A stretch of DNA of 64,000 nt from Eucommia ulmoides (GCA_016647705.1 CM028329.1:62265231-62329230); one strand, 5' to 3'; shown: positions 30,901 to 43,400, counted from the first letter of the stretch. A program made the numbers and translations. Notes: generated from the sequence alone by a model not told the origin.

Positions 30901-31291
30901 TAGCCTGGAGAAAACTTCCGGTGCAAAACATGTTGAAATTAAGCCTCTTGTTGCTGAAACATACGAAGCAAAGAGCAAGGATAAGGCGAAGAAGAAAAGG
31001 AAGAGAAAGCCCAAGTACCCGAAAGGGTTTGACCCTGCAAACCCAGGTCCACCACCGGATCCAGAAAGGTGGTTGCCTAAAAGAGAGAGGTCTAGTTACA
31101 GGCCGAAGAGGAAAGATAAAAGAGCAGCTCAAATTAGAGGCTCACAGGGTGCTGTGGCCAAAGATGGTGCCAGCAGTTCAAGTTCAAGATCAAACCAGCC
31201 ATCTAATAGCTCGAAAGGAGCATCGCAGAATGCTGTTGTAGAGCAACCCAAGCCTTCTTCCAAGTCATCGAGGAAGAAGTCGAGGAATTGA
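27999..31291 (+). CDS. SRP72: Signal recognition particle 72 kDa subunit
   Basis: Exons: 27999-28146, 28239-28378, 29027-29379, 29723-29819, 29904-30191, 30314-31291. All junctions are GT-AG and in phase; 2004 nt = 667 aa, close to the 671 aa of the human protein. It has an alanine-rich N-terminus (MAPKKDKSRT...), then TPR-like helical repeats (e.g. CLYRQNKLDEALESL, LLGHTQEAMESYTD, KEEAARIYEELV). A very basic C-terminal segment follows (KDKAKKKRKRKPKYPKGFDP) with the family signature PDPERWLP at about 590-597. The C-terminal region binds SRP RNA and the TPRs bind SRP68, in the cytosolic particle that targets nascent secretory proteins to the ER. The long GCG run at 28029-28046 encodes polyalanine. 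Confidence 0.93.
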
Positions 31292-32222
31292 AACGGCGAG
31301 CTCGCTGCATGATTCATGCATCATGATTTTCCTTTTTTTTATTTTTTCAGTTTTTGTTTTTTGGGGGGTAATTTTATCTTTAGGTCAATTTTTTACGCAG
31401 ACAGCATCCAAAGGGTTATTTTATGCTTTTCAATTTTTAATGGATTTTCATCAATGTGAGTTTTAGCTTGAATTTTTGACTTGTAGATTGCTTAAAGGCA
31501 AGCTTCTAGCTTCTTGTTCAGAATGTATTCAAAGTTTTTATGAGTTTTTGAAGTCTTTTGACTATCAAAATTTGAAGACAAATTTTTTATTTTTTATTAA
31601 ACGGTAAGGCGTGTCCTAGTTAATTTACGTATATCTCGATTAATCACCTCCCCAGATGATCTTAGGAGCGCATTCTCCCACATCGCATTAAATTCAAGAT
31701 TTAATTCCTGCAGTGTTCCTCAAGAGAATTGAATCCTGGTTGAGAGTTGAATCCTGGTTGATAAGAAAAGAAAGTACATTCCTTTGCGAATGGGACTAAC
31801 ACCTCTTGGTTAAAATCGGCCCAGTGCATTCAAGATTAAATTTTGCAAAATTTGTAGATAATGAACACACAAAAGGTGGCCAAAAAAAATCAGTTCATTA
31901 TTGTACTGCAGTCTGCCAAGTGCATAAAAATTGGGGTGGGAAGAAAAGGTACTTGAAATTTCATGCTCTGGCCGATTGCAACTGTACAGACTCTCCGACC
32001 AGATTTTGCAGGCGAAACTCGGATTTGGAAGGCAGATGCCTGCCATGATTGCCAAAAAACAAACCATCGGTGTCAAGAAGACGGCGGAAAAAATAAGAAC
32101 AACAAAATAAAGGCGAGAAATGGTTAATTATGACACTAATTACCTCCTAGTTTTATGCTGTCTTTTCTCTTCACCTGTAAAATCAGTTGGAAACAGGTTT
32201 TGAGGATAGGCTACTACGACAA
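31292..32222. other. Convergent 3' region of SRP72 and the PPR gene
   Basis: SRP72 3' UTR to roughly 31.5 kb, then a family-2 SINE-like repeat (31586-31815), then the probable 3' UTR of the PPR gene. Short frames here show no recognisable domains. Confidence 0.5.
31586..31815 (-). mobile_element. SINE-like element, family 2, best copy
   Basis: Minus strand: ACCAAGAGGTGTTAGTCCC, a duplicated CAACCAGGATTCAA B-box region (two 15-16-bp repeats), AATTAAATCTTGAATTTAATG, GATCATCTGGGGAGGTGATT, CGCCTTACCGTTTAATAAAAAATAAAA. The A-rich end and B-box-like motif support a SINE. Other copies at 1104 and 23680. Confidence 0.45.
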
Positions 32223-34232
32223 CTAGAACACCTTCATATGATCAATTTGCTTCGTCAACTGAACTAAACATTCATATATCTGTTCAGACCGGGGATGCGA
32301 TTTATCCCTTACAATAAACTCATAAACATTTCCGTCCACCTCAATCGAGCTGCAACCAGGAGTCTTGTCCACTCCCCTCGCCCTCATCATCTTCCTCACC
32401 TCCTCCGCCTTCCCCCACATATTTGCTTCCCCATACATATTTGAAAGCAAAACATAGTTCCCACCATCCTCAGGATCCAACTCAATTAGTTTCAATCCTG
32501 CCTTTTCTCCAATCTCGACGTTTTTATGAACCCTACAAGCAAAAAACAACGCTCCCCAAACCACAGCATCTGCCTCCCCGGGCATGGTTTTAATAAGCGC
32601 TTCAGCCTCGTTCAACAGACCGGCCCGCCCAAGAAGGTCTACCATGCAAGAGTAGTGTTTAAATTTGGGCGAAATATTGAATTTTGAAATCATTTGTGAG
32701 AAAAAAATTTGACCTTCTTCAACTAGACCTCCATGGCAACAAGCCAAGAAGACACCAAGAAAGGTCACCTCGTCCGGCGTTAAGCCAGAATTAATCATCT
32801 CAGAGAAGTAGTTTATGGCGTCTGGTGCATACCCATGAAGGGCTAAACCGCAGATTATGGCTGTCCAAGTCATGGAATTCCGCGATGCAATGTCGTGGAA
32901 AGCCTGGATTGCCCTTGTGATGTTACCGCACTTGCAGTACATGTCAACTATGGCCGTGCCTAGTGCAACGTTTAGTGATAATTTGTGTTTTTTTATGTAG
33001 TTATGGAACCAAATTCCGATTTCGAGTGCTCCAAGTTGTGAACATGCGGATAGGCAGTTAACCATGGTTACCTCGTCCGGTTTGACGTTTGCGGCTTGCA
33101 TTTTTTGAAACAATGCCAATGCATTTTTGCTTAAGTTGGCTTGAACATATCCGCCAATCATGGCATTCCATTGCACAACGTCTTTTTCTGGCATATTGTC
33201 GAAAAGGGTTCGAGCAGTTTCCAAGAACCCGAATTTGGCATAGCCCACAACCATGGTTGTCCAAGAAACAACGGTTTTCACCCCCATTTTGTCGAACAAT
33301 TCCTTAGCGGCCTCAAGGTTTCCACACTTCACGTACATGTCCATAAGCGTGTTAGCAAGTGGAACAGTCAAATTCAACTGATGTTCTTCGATATATTTGT
33401 GGAATTTTATTCCGAGATTCAAATCCTCTAATTGGGCACAGGAGGAAATCACTGCAATCATTGTAACCTCGTCCGGTTTTGTCCCCTCCATCTCCATTTG
33501 TTGATGAATCCTCAATGCTTCAAACGGTCTCCCATTCCGAGCATAGCCATTGATTAGTGAATTCCAAGAAACTAAATCTCTCAGACAACTTTCATCAAAC
33601 ACTTTATGTGCGTGATCCAATTCACCGCATGACACAAGCACATGAATCACGGCATTGTGAACGAAAATGTCTGAAGTCAATCCCAATTGCAAAACATGCC
33701 CAATAATCTCAAGCCCCATCCAAATCATTGACAATCGCGCGCAAGATTTGAGCAACAAAGGGTAGGTATAATGATCCGGTCGTGACCTGTTACATCTCAA
33801 CATTTGCTTATACAACACAAATACTTCCGCCGGGTTTTTGCTGTCTGAAAATCCTCTAATCGCTGCGTTCCATGAAAAGACATTCAAGTTATGGGTACTG
33901 CGCAGTAACGACTTGCAGTAGTCAAGATCGCCTGATTCAGAGATGGCACAAAATGCGATCAAGCGACTCGCCGCCAACCCATCTGAGATCAAACCGGATA
34001 CGATCATTTGAGCTTGGATTTGCTTCAGTTGGGTCATGGAATTGCATTTTTCGAGGAGAAACAGTAAGGGGTTCGAGAGTACAAATGTGTGTGTTGTGTT
34101 CCAGTTGCTGGGTCTGTCTCTGTGTGGTTGAAGAGAGCGAGCGCGGAGAGAAGAATAAAAACAGGGTCTAGCGAAAGGGTTTGGTATCAAATACAGAGAT
34201 CTGAAGTTGATGACGACGAATGGGTTGATCAT
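32223..34232 (-). CDS. SLO1: Mitochondrial PLS-class PPR protein, SLOW GROWTH 1-like
   Basis: An intronless 669-aa pentatricopeptide-repeat protein. The N-terminus (MINPFVVINFRSLYLI..., rich in Arg/Ser and poor in acids) suits a mitochondrial transit peptide. PLS-type repeats run from about residue 55 (e.g. NVFSWNAAIRGFSDSKNP, DLVSWNSLINGYARNGR, DVVQWNAMIGGYVQANLS). An E/E+ type tail ends GCSSIEVDGNVYEFIVRDKSHPRSEQIYECL, without a DYW deaminase motif. The block HTFVLSNPLLFLLEKC, LKQIQAQMI and the E domain resemble Arabidopsis SLO1 (At2g22410, 681 aa as I recall), an editing factor for nad4 and nad9 transcripts. Editing needs a deaminase partner because DYW is absent. The PPR class is certain; the SLO1 orthology is inferred from remembered similarity. 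Confidence 0.85.
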   Translation of the reverse strand: MINPFVVINFRSLYLIPNPFARPCFYSSLRARSLQPHRDRPSNWNTTHTFVLSNPLLFLLEKCNSMTQLKQIQAQMIVSGLISDGLAASRLIAFCAISESGDLDYCKSLLRSTHNLNVFSWNAAIRGFSDSKNPAEVFVLYKQMLRCNRSRPDHYTYPLLLKSCARLSMIWMGLEIIGHVLQLGLTSDIFVHNAVIHVLVSCGELDHAHKVFDESCLRDLVSWNSLINGYARNGRPFEALRIHQQMEMEGTKPDEVTMIAVISSCAQLEDLNLGIKFHKYIEEHQLNLTVPLANTLMDMYVKCGNLEAAKELFDKMGVKTVVSWTTMVVGYAKFGFLETARTLFDNMPEKDVVQWNAMIGGYVQANLSKNALALFQKMQAANVKPDEVTMVNCLSACSQLGALEIGIWFHNYIKKHKLSLNVALGTAIVDMYCKCGNITRAIQAFHDIASRNSMTWTAIICGLALHGYAPDAINYFSEMINSGLTPDEVTFLGVFLACCHGGLVEEGQIFFSQMISKFNISPKFKHYSCMVDLLGRAGLLNEAEALIKTMPGEADAVVWGALFFACRVHKNVEIGEKAGLKLIELDPEDGGNYVLLSNMYGEANMWGKAEEVRKMMRARGVDKTPGCSSIEVDGNVYEFIVRDKSHPRSEQIYECLVQLTKQIDHMKVF

Positions 34233-35367
34233 CTGAAGCCCGTGGACGGAGTTTTGTGGCGGGAAAGAACGTTGATGGGTTTGCAGTTGAATGCTCTTAC
34301 CTCGATATTACTATATTAGGATTTAGGATTCGACATAAATAAATACACAATTAAAGTCTTGTCTTGTTCGGGTTCAATTGTCATCCCAATGTTATGTATG
34401 TGGCCGTCAATGACGAGTTGAAAATAAAGTTTTCAAAAAGAGGACGTCTTTGAAAAATTGACTCTTAAATAAAAGGAGTTAGTGACACAGAATAGAAATT
34501 TAGAAAAAACACTCTTTTGTATAGAATGCCTAACCGTCGCACCAATCATTTGAAAAGGGGCGAGACATTGAGCGGTGGGTAGTTGGATTTGGGACTGATG
34601 CCGATTTAGGTTTATATGGAGAAATCTTTCTCGTTATTAAAACGGGAGCTTGGAAACCTTAATAAAAATGTGGTCAAGGGCGACAAACCTAAGCTAATGC
34701 AGCACACACTTCTATTAAGATCACCACAAGCCATCACGGAATAATTCTCTTTCGACCGACAAATTTGTGTTAAAATTATTTAGAACCACAACGTATGCTT
34801 AATTTTTAATTTTCATAATTGTTTTTATTTGATGCAATCTGGTGTGATTTTTTGATCCTTGAATATTTGTATCAAGATTATTGAGAAACCAATTATAATA
34901 AAAGAACTTTCAAAAATATTTCTAGATTTATTTTATTATACCCATGCTCTCAAGATATATGACAGTTTTTATAAAAAGTTTACATTAAATAATAGGTGTT
35001 TTGTATATTTGTTTGCCCTAAAAAACATCTCATAATCTGGATGTCTCAAATGAAACAACAAAAAAAATCAAGATTTCACAATTAAAAAAAAAAAAGTTTG
35101 GAAGATTTAGCCTTCCAATAACATTACAATTGAAGAATTGATAGTAAACAATAACAGTATCTACTGTGATCAATGTCAATGATACACAGCCAAAAATTTG
35201 TCCCAATAAAAAGGGACACTTTATAACAAAACCCATCTAACCCTAACTTATTCAAAAGAATTTAATTCCCGCGGATTAATTCTCAGTTTTTAAAGCAAAC
35301 AAAAAGATTTTCATCACCATCTATAAAGCTTAAATGAAAAGGGAGATATATAAAGGGGTGGTCCAAT
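34233..35367. other. Promoter region of the PPR gene and 3' end of the carrier gene
   Basis: AT-rich, no gene recognised. The right part (35.2-35.37 kb) is the probable 3' UTR of the ADP/ATP carrier gene. Confidence 0.45.
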
Positions 35368-37990
35368 TTAGGCACCACCTGAACCATACTTCTTTCCGAA
35401 GACAATCAGCTGAAGCTTGTCATAACCCGCAAGAACACCGGCACCGGCAACGGCACGGAGGATGTTTGCACCGGCACCCTTGAACAGAGATTTAGCGCCC
35501 TCTTTCTTAAGGATTTGAGAGAATGCATCAAGCGAACTCTTGTACTTCACGGCTTCACCGGATGTCATCATCATTCTTCTACGAACCGTGTCGATCGGGT
35601 AGGAGGCAAGACCTGCACCATTGGTGATCACCCATCCAAGAGCAAAGCTAGCAAAGAAACTATCCTGTTGTCACCCAAAAAAAAGCATGTCAATATAACT
35701 ACGGTTGGCTGGCAATAGGGGTACTGACAAGAAACCAGTACGAAGTTATCGTTCCTTTAACAAGTTTCAAATCGCAATTGTGTCAAACAAGATAAACACG
35801 TGTTTCGTGTTTATCTGCTAACCCAATATATGACACAAAAATGACACGATAATTTTAAAACGTATTTTAGGTTACTCATTAATAGGTGACATAATACGTG
35901 ATATGAAATTAATTAATCAATTTATCAGAGATTTTAATGAATTTTTTACATATAAATATATAATTAAATCAATAAATTAAACAAGTTTCAGGTTTCATGA
36001 GACAATTAATTTTCATGACATGTCACTATATCGTGTAATTGTGTGATTCGTCATACGATTAATTATCATGTCAACAAGATAAGATACCATGCCGTGTCCT
36101 CCTTCCAATATTTTGACACCATATACTATCGTGTCATGTTCGTGTGACATGTTTATGTTCGTGTCAGCAAATAACACGACACAAGACACGATCAGTATGA
36201 TCGGTGACACGAATTGTCAACTCTATATATAACATAGGATACAACAAGTGTTAATTGCTTTTACCACTTGCACTTTGGTCTTGTTTCATTTTAACCTCTC
36301 TACTTTTAAAACCTACACATCACCCCCTCCTACTCTAACTGAATGAAGAAATACATTCTATTCAAAAAAATATAAAACGAATCAATGGTCTTTTATTTTA
36401 TTTTTTTATTTAAATTCAATATTTAAAGGTAATCAAAAGAAAAAAACTGAAAAACTAACACTTTCTCTCTCTCTCTCCTTCTACTTTTCTTTTCTTTTCT
36501 AATAAAGGCAAAACAAATTAAAATAAAATAAAATAAATGGTATTTTTGTCCTCTTTATGTAAGATTTAGACAAAAAGCTTTAACTTCACCCATTTTTATC
36601 ATATTCGATTAAGTTAAACACAAAAAAAAAAATGAATTTTTCAATTTATATAAGTCGAGGTGGTAGAGTGTAGTGTAGATTTTTAACCAAAAAACAAATT
36701 TGGAGCCCAATATATAGACATCTGTATGCACAGATCTTTTCACAAATTGAACATAACTAAAAAGATGCGTTTGTTGCCTACGTACCTGTAGTTTTCCAGT
36801 CAGCACAACTGGCTTCAAAGAATCATACATCCCAAAGTACAACCCCCGGTAGACAATGATGCCAACACATGAAATGTTGAATCCACGATAAAGGCCAGCA
36901 AGACCATCAGATTTAAGAGTCTTCCTGTAGACATCAACCAATCCATTGAACTGCCTCTCTCCTCCCTTCTTTGCAGCCTTGGCGTCATTCGCCAGACGAG
37001 TACGGGCATAATCCAAGGAATAAACGAAAAGGAGGGAGGAAGCACCAGCAGCACCACCAGATCCCAGATTTCCAGCAAACCATTTCCAGTAGCCATCACG
37101 GTCTTTCTTGAAATTGAAAAGCCTCTTAAAGTAATCCTTAAATGCAAAGTTCAAGGCCTGAGGAAGAATGCACACACCGTTAAGCGCACATGATTTGCAA
37201 ATTTATAAAAACTGACTGTAGATGCTTGCATTAGATTTGACTGGTATTATATATTAGTGATACATAGCTTTATCAACATGTATGTCCACTATTTTTTCAC
37301 AAATGATGAATTGAAAACCTTGAGCACAGTTTGGCAACGTTTCTGTTTTGCACTTAAATCGTACTTATAAAAATCTAATAAGTAAAAACATGATTTTGAG
37401 TTTTTTTTTTTTTTTTGATCATTTATACTATAAGAGATCAATGGAACTCAATGGACTAGAACCTCCCTACAACGACGAACCTGAGTGGGGAAATAACGGA
37501 TGACATTAGCTGTGTTGCCTCTCCACAATGATACGAACCCTTCCTCCTTCATTGTCCGCTTAAAACAATCTCCAATGCCTTTGTAGGGCTCAGAAAGCCG
37601 ACCGGTCTTAAGCATCTCATCTTGGTTTTGGATCAAAAGCTTCACACGCTCGATTGGGGCAGCAGCAGTTTTGGACACAGCAGCTGAAACCCCACCCATG
37701 AGGAAGTCAATGGCAAAGCCTGCGAAGCCTTTCTCTGCGGGAGCCTGGACGAACACCGGAGATGCATTAGCAGCCACCAGTGACAGATCATTGGTGGCTC
37801 GGCATGTTTGTCTCATGGGATACTGCAATCCTGCACTGGAATAGTTTCCGTATGCAAAACGAGTCTGGCTGAGGGCGGGCCTTTGGAAGCTTCCATGGCG
37901 AGAGTGAATATCTTGGGTAAGGCTGGAACTGAGATGCAGTTGGTTAGCTACCTTCTGAATCACAGTTGGGTGATGGTGCTGATCAGCCAT
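35368..37990 (-). CDS. AAC1: Mitochondrial ADP/ATP carrier
   Basis: Coding exons (minus order): 37990-37481, 37157-36786, 35664-35368; GT-AG introns, 1179 nt = 392 aa. It exchanges cytosolic ADP for matrix ATP across the inner mitochondrial membrane. A plant-type N-terminal extension of about 80 residues ([17 protein letters not shown]...) is followed by three mitochondrial-carrier repeats: [14 protein letters not shown] and [11 protein letters not shown], the last holding the RRRMMM signature of ADP/ATP carriers. The protein ends [14 protein letters not shown], as in other plant AACs. Intron positions after FPTQ and after GKLQ fit the family. The start at MADQ follows Arabidopsis AAC1, but an in-frame upstream exon could add 17 residues (see findings). 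A hAT-like MITE sits in the last intron. Confidence 0.93.
35755..36232. mobile_element. Non-autonomous hAT-like element in carrier intron
   Basis: Enriched in GACACG/CGTGTC words. Left part has AATTGTGTCAAACAAGATAAACACG; right part (reverse) has AGTTGACAATTCGTGTCACCGATC and CGTGTTATTTGCTGACACG. Rough inverted symmetry across about 480 bp. Exact termini and TSD are not resolved. Confidence 0.35.
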
Positions 37991-39160
37991 TATACCTTGC
38001 AAACAAAAGCCCTGCACATGGCACAAAATGTTATAGTTGGAGAAACCAAACAACTGAACCTATTAAAGGCAAAAATCATTATTTAGATAGAAATGAAATA
38101 GGACATCATGCACCTTAAGATGAATAACAGCCGCACTAAATACAATAGAAATAACAACCATTACAAGAAAAAAAAAAACATAAGACTAAATCACAGAGGA
38201 AGGCAAATAGTCCACGATTATGGGCTTAATGCAATCCTAGCAAGAAACACCAATACTTCTCCCATACCTGGTAACAGTTTCTTGACTGTGACACCATGTT
38301 GACTGTGTTATCCCCATGCCTTTAGGCGAGAAAACAATTACTAACTTCACGCTAACACCAACAAGAAAGCAAGTAAACGGAACGTAAATTATAGAAACTT
38401 AATCAGCACAAGCAGCTCACTAGTGGACCTAAAATGACTTCATAGGTACCAGGAACTCATTATAAATGCAAACAGACCATGTTCATGCTTCCCTAAGTCC
38501 TAGTTATGCCATATTTGACTTCCTTACAGTTGAAATCAATTGTTATGGAATGCTCAAACCCTATATTTTCATTCATTCTTTTGGTCCATAAGCAAGCTTG
38601 ATGCTCAAATACATCACATGATATACATTAAACAAATCCATAGATCCTAATGACCACAAAACCAATTGTTTCAACGAGATGTTTATTAATAATGTAGAAT
38701 TTCACGCTCCAAATGCCCAAAGATGTAGCAGAGTTTCATTGAATCAACAAATCAAAACACATCTCACAGATTCATACATACAAAAACTGAAACAAACACA
38801 TTTGTGCAGGGTGAGAGATCTATATTCTATACCGTCCGAATCTGCTTACGTGTGAGGAAATCAAAATCCTGTACTGTTCACTATCTATACTCAACAGATC
38901 CAGAATTGAAAAACAGTAGGAAATATGAAAGAGCAAGAACAATCAACAAGAAGATAACATATTCGAACAGTCCGATTAGATTGCTGCGGCTTCCGATATT
39001 GAACAGAATCTGAAATTTACGGAGAAGAAGAAGAGATTGGAGGAAGGAATACCTGCGTAAGATCGCCTCGGGAGTCGTACTGCGGAGGGAAGGAGAGAGG
39101 AACGAGGCGATAAACTGAACGCGACGCAACTTTGAGCGGCCAATTGTGGACTAGTACGCA
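37991..39160 (-). other. 5' UTR exons and introns of the ADP/ATP carrier gene
   Basis: Acceptor ATGTGCAG precedes an exon beginning at 38011. A donor CAG/GTATGGG ends an upstream exon at 38268. Another donor, CGCAG/GTATTCC, ends a probable first exon at 39053, with transcription likely starting near 39.1-39.2 kb. Split 5' UTRs are known in plant AAC genes. The middle exon boundaries are inferred from consensus only. Confidence 0.45.
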
Positions 39161-40969
39161 ATGGCTGCCTGACCTATTAATTGATTCTCACACAGATTCG
39201 ATACCGTGTGTCGCGGCGTACCAATTTTTTATATACACTTAAAAATGGTTGACTTCAAATTAATTTTGACTACCTTAGTTTTTAAAATATTTTTTGCTCC
39301 AAAATTTAAAATGATTAGGGTTTACCGTGCCCAAAAAAAATTACGTTAATTTTTAAATTTATAAATAGTTAAAAAAATTAACTAATAAAATATAAAAATA
39401 AAATATAAATGATATTGGAACATCTAATTTGTCCACAAATAAAATAATACTACTCAACAGGAAGAGTTGAGATGAATGATGAAAGTTTAATTTGGGTAGC
39501 GCCACCTGCCAAAAACCTACAAAAAGACCTGTCGGGAGTGCCCTATTGAAAATTATCGGGTGTGAGAGCAAGTTAAACCGATCTGGAGTTTATAAAATGG
39601 CGTATTTTAAATCTTTGGGACAACTCTATATTTAAAGATGAGGAGATTGGATTAAGAAGAGCATTGAAACATGTGAAGCAGAAGGATTAGACTTTAACTA
39701 GAATAGCTGTGATGCTAATCCGACCTGATTAAACAGTGACTGACGCATGGATTGGGCCTGAAGGCTAAAGGGACAAGGCCCGCGTGTTCAACTAACATTG
39801 AGCCTTTGAAAGCCCAGTGAACAATTCTTAATTGAACCAGCCATTGGGTTGCCCGTTCTACTAAGGTGAGGAACCAACAACTATTGATTTCTGGTTCTTT
39901 AATGAAGGGTCGACTAGACGACAGGAATTTTGCATCCCTTGAAAGTGTTTTATTTGGGAAGAAGGAACCCCGTCTAGCGACTAGAAGGGAGGTTAGTCAA
40001 ACCAGGGTGAGAAATAACTCTCATCAGATATAAAATATAATTAAATTTAATTGTTTTGAAAGTAAGATTGTGAACATTTTTAAAAAGGAATTCTTTCTCC
40101 TTAAAAAAATTTCATTATCTAATCTCATTCATCGATCCTTCAAAATAATCATAACCCCTAACAAAAACTCATTTAGAAAAATTATTTTAATTTATTATAT
40201 AAATTATTTTATTTTATTTATTTTTTTTGTTTTTTAATTTTTGGCATTGTAGATTAGATGAAAAGGCAAATATTTCTATTCCATGCTCATCAAGCCCAAA
40301 GAGAGGGAGGCCCTTGTTTAATGGGCCTATCCGTTGTCCACTCAAATTTTGAAACTATTTTTGTCTGATTTTTTTAGCCCAATATTTATTTAAGTGTTTT
40401 ATTAAAAAATGACCCGTATATACTATTATTGATTTTTTATAGTAGTCAATCTCAAAATTTGAATATTGTAGAATTACGTTAAAAAATTTCATATTATAAA
40501 TTGATTTTTTTTTTAAATTGAATCTAACTTTTTGTGACTTTTTTTTTCTTTGAGAGTTGCAGAAGATGAAAAATTGCGATATTTAAAAAAAAAAAAAAAA
40601 AAATTTGATGAACTCAAAGTTGCGATATTTTTGTTCAAAATAAATTTGATGAACTTAGTATAAAAGGTTCAAAATTTTAGATCTTATGGGATAAATTTTT
40701 AAAATGGTAGATTTTTTTACCGAAAGCCATTTTTTAATCCTCTTTGACCTTCATCATTATTTAGTTTTTCTAATAATATTTCATAATTTTTATTTAATTT
40801 ATAGTCATCTTTATTTTTATTTTTTTGGTACATATGTTAGAGAAGTAGATTGAACTCTAGATCTTTTACCCGAGATCTTCTATAATAAAGTTAAATTAGA
40901 TATTCACTAAGCTACAAGTCGAGCCAAGGGTACTAATTTATAGTTATCTTTTCTTTTCTTTTTGGTAGA
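39161..40969. other. Intergenic, AT-rich
   Basis: No gene is seen. Includes a GC-richer patch (39.7-40.0 kb) of unknown origin, an A-run (40588-40602) and a SINE (40815-40925). Confidence 0.4.
40815..40925 (-). mobile_element. tRNA-derived SINE, family 1, copy 4
   Basis: Minus strand: ACTTGTAGCTTAGTGAATATC (A box TAGCTTAGTGA), GATCTAGAGTTCAATC (B box), then ACATATGTACCAAAAAAAT. Best-preserved example of the family. Confidence 0.6.
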
Positions 40970-40988
40970 AAAAAGAAAACAACACAGA

Positions 40989-41450
40989 CTAGCAACTAGG
41001 CGGAGCGCTTGCAATGTGCATATTTGCAATCAACAATCTTCCATGCCCTTCAGGGGATTCCTCTAGATAATGCATTTTTGACCTATTGTTGATCCCAATC
41101 CAGGCGAGGTAATCTGCGCAGCGGTTGCTCACTCTCCTAATAGTTTGGATCTCAAAGTTGTGAGTCTCGATGATGTAATTGCATTCCATCACCCAACCTC
41201 TCAGAAGGTGAGTGTCGGGACATTTTCCTTTAATGAGGTCAACGGCTTCCTGAGAGTCGGATTCGACAACGACCCTCGTGAACCTTCTCGAGATCACCAG
41301 GTAAAGGCCTGCGTGGATTCCTCTAATCTCCGCTTCCAAGCATTAACAAGAATTTAGGTGCCCAAAAAAACCAATTTTCCAGGCGCCTTCCATGTTTCTA
41401 ATAAGACCACCAAAGCCTCATTTCTCTGGGTTGCCGAGCACACTCCCATT
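40989..41450 (-). pseudogene. LINE RNase H-like domain
   Basis: Minus frame 41339-40989 reads CLEAEIRGIHAGL, RVVVESDSQEAVDLI and a CADYLAWIG tail. Upstream, another segment reads KLNMNGSVLGNPEKCGFGGLI, where the usual catalytic Asp of the VDG motif is Asn. A stop separates the two. Homologous to the fragment at 286-582. Confidence 0.75.
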
Positions 41451-41689
41451 CATATTAAGCTTGAAAGCACCTGCAAGAGGATGGGTCCAATTAGTGTCTT
41501 GGAAGATAAAAGTGCCATATCGGATTTGGTTAGGGTGGAACACTTCCAACATCTCCCGCGAAAGGCGGTTAATCTTAGAAACGGTCGAGGAAGAATCTTG
41601 GAAAATTCCTTCGATAATCTCCTTGTTTCGATCCTTCCAAATCTCCCATAAAATGGCAACAAATAGATAAAGAATAGTGGGTTGGATAG

Positions 41690-42503
41690 ATCTTCCTTTT
41701 AAATGTTTGGAAATTTAGCTTTGAATACTCATGTCGTGGTCCCTTCACAAAGCGTCCCTATTAAGGAACATGGACCAAATGGTCCAGGCCTTCGGGTAAA
41801 ATCTGAGTACATGCTCAATGGATTCATTAGCACCATTGCATCTCATACAGATAGTCGAGACATTATTCGATCACCTAGCTTTTATCTCGTTAGTCATTAA
41901 GCGTTTGTGAAAGATTTTTCATAAAAAGAATTTAATCGATTGCGAAATTTTTAAGCTTCCAAATTCACTCCCAATTAGAAATGGTGTTGGGAGCATTTAA
42001 TTCCGCAATTAACGAGTAAGCCGATTTCACATAAAAATTGCCCGAGTTTCCGGAAACCAAATGGCAACATCTTCAGTAAAAAAATTAGGGGGCTCGGAAT
42101 TAAGAATATCATTAACTTGATTGTCCGAGATAAGATAGATGATTGACAGAAGAAACCAACTACCTGAATCATCCAGGATATCTGCAACCTTAAAATCAAA
42201 ACTCTGTTGAAGTTCATCATTACCCAGGGGACCATTGCCACACCACCAATCAGTCCAAAGGTTAACATTAATATCGTTTCCAATTTTCCATTTAAGTCCT
42301 TTGGAAATGATGGAGCTGGAATGGAAGATATCCCTCCAATTGTATGATCCCCTATTATATTTGGTATTTCTATCAATTTTATATTTGTTCACAAAAATAT
42401 CCACCCAAAGGGGGTTGTTGGTATTAGAAACGACGTTCCAAGCAAGTTTAGACATAAAAGTAGAATTTGAAAGTCTGGCCTTTCTAATATTTAGGTCTCC
42501 CAT
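41690..42503 (-). pseudogene. LINE C-terminal region with zf-RVT remnant
   Basis: Frame 42503-42027 reads GDLNIRKARLSNSTFMSKLAWN and GNDINVNLWTDWWCG, typical of the region after the RT of plant L1 elements. Nearer 41.8 kb, CMRCNGANESIEHVL is the zinc-binding zf-RVT motif. Frameshifts and stops break it. Confidence 0.75.
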
Positions 42504-42669
42504 ACCAGTTGGAGCGCAAATCTTATCTCAATTGACAAGGTGAAATTTTCTGCAATCTTCCAAATCTCCCCAAAGAAAATTTATGACCAATTTATCAATC
42601 TTATCACACAATTTAATGGGAAGGGGGTTAGTTTGCATAGAATATAATGGGATCAATGTTAAAACCGAC

Positions 42670-43400
42670 TTAATCAAAGTGGTCAACTTGCAATAAATAA
42701 ATTCTTAGCTTTCCAATTAAAAATCCTTTTTTGCATTTTCTCCAAGATGAAGTTAAATTGGTGCCCATTAAGTCTTTCATGAAGGAGCGGGTTCCAAGGT
42801 AGGTCCCCAAGTCTTTGCAAAGACGAATGCCCATGTCATTGCGAATGTCTCGGGCTAGAAGGTTACTAACCTTGGGAGCAACAAAAAGTCTAGATTTATC
42901 AAAATTTACAACCAGACCTGACGCAACAGAGAAAGCTGCCATGGTGCAAAAAATAGAATCACAACTCTCTTTGTCAGCCTTAGCAAATAGGAGGATGTCA
43001 TCCGCAAAGAAGCGGTCGAAAATGACAACCCCATTCTTGGCCACTTTTAGACCCCACCACTTCCTTTGGGAAACTTCCTCATTAATCAAATAAGACAACC
43101 TTTCCGTGCACAAAACAAACAGGTATGGAGAAAGGGGATCCCCTCGACGAAGGCCCCGCTTGGGGGAAAACCCCTCAAGGGGTTCTCCATTTCACAAAAT
43201 TCTAGTCGACGCTTTTCTAACACATTTCATAACCAGCTCAATCCAGTTAGGAGGAAAATTGAAAAAAGCAAGAGTGTTTTCTAAAAAATCCCAGTTTAAT
43301 TTGTCATAAAAAATTTCTAAGTCAATTTTGATATGTGTCCACCCTATCCAGCCTCGTGACCATCCTTTCCTATGCTCGGTGCCAGAGGATAAAGAAATTA
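42670..43400 (-). pseudogene. LINE reverse transcriptase, palm part
   Basis: Contains HIKIDLE (first catalytic Asp region), YDKLNWDFLENTLAFFNFP, and FADDILLF with the catalytic FADD box, across two frames (43440-43192 and 43113-42670). Confidence 0.8.
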
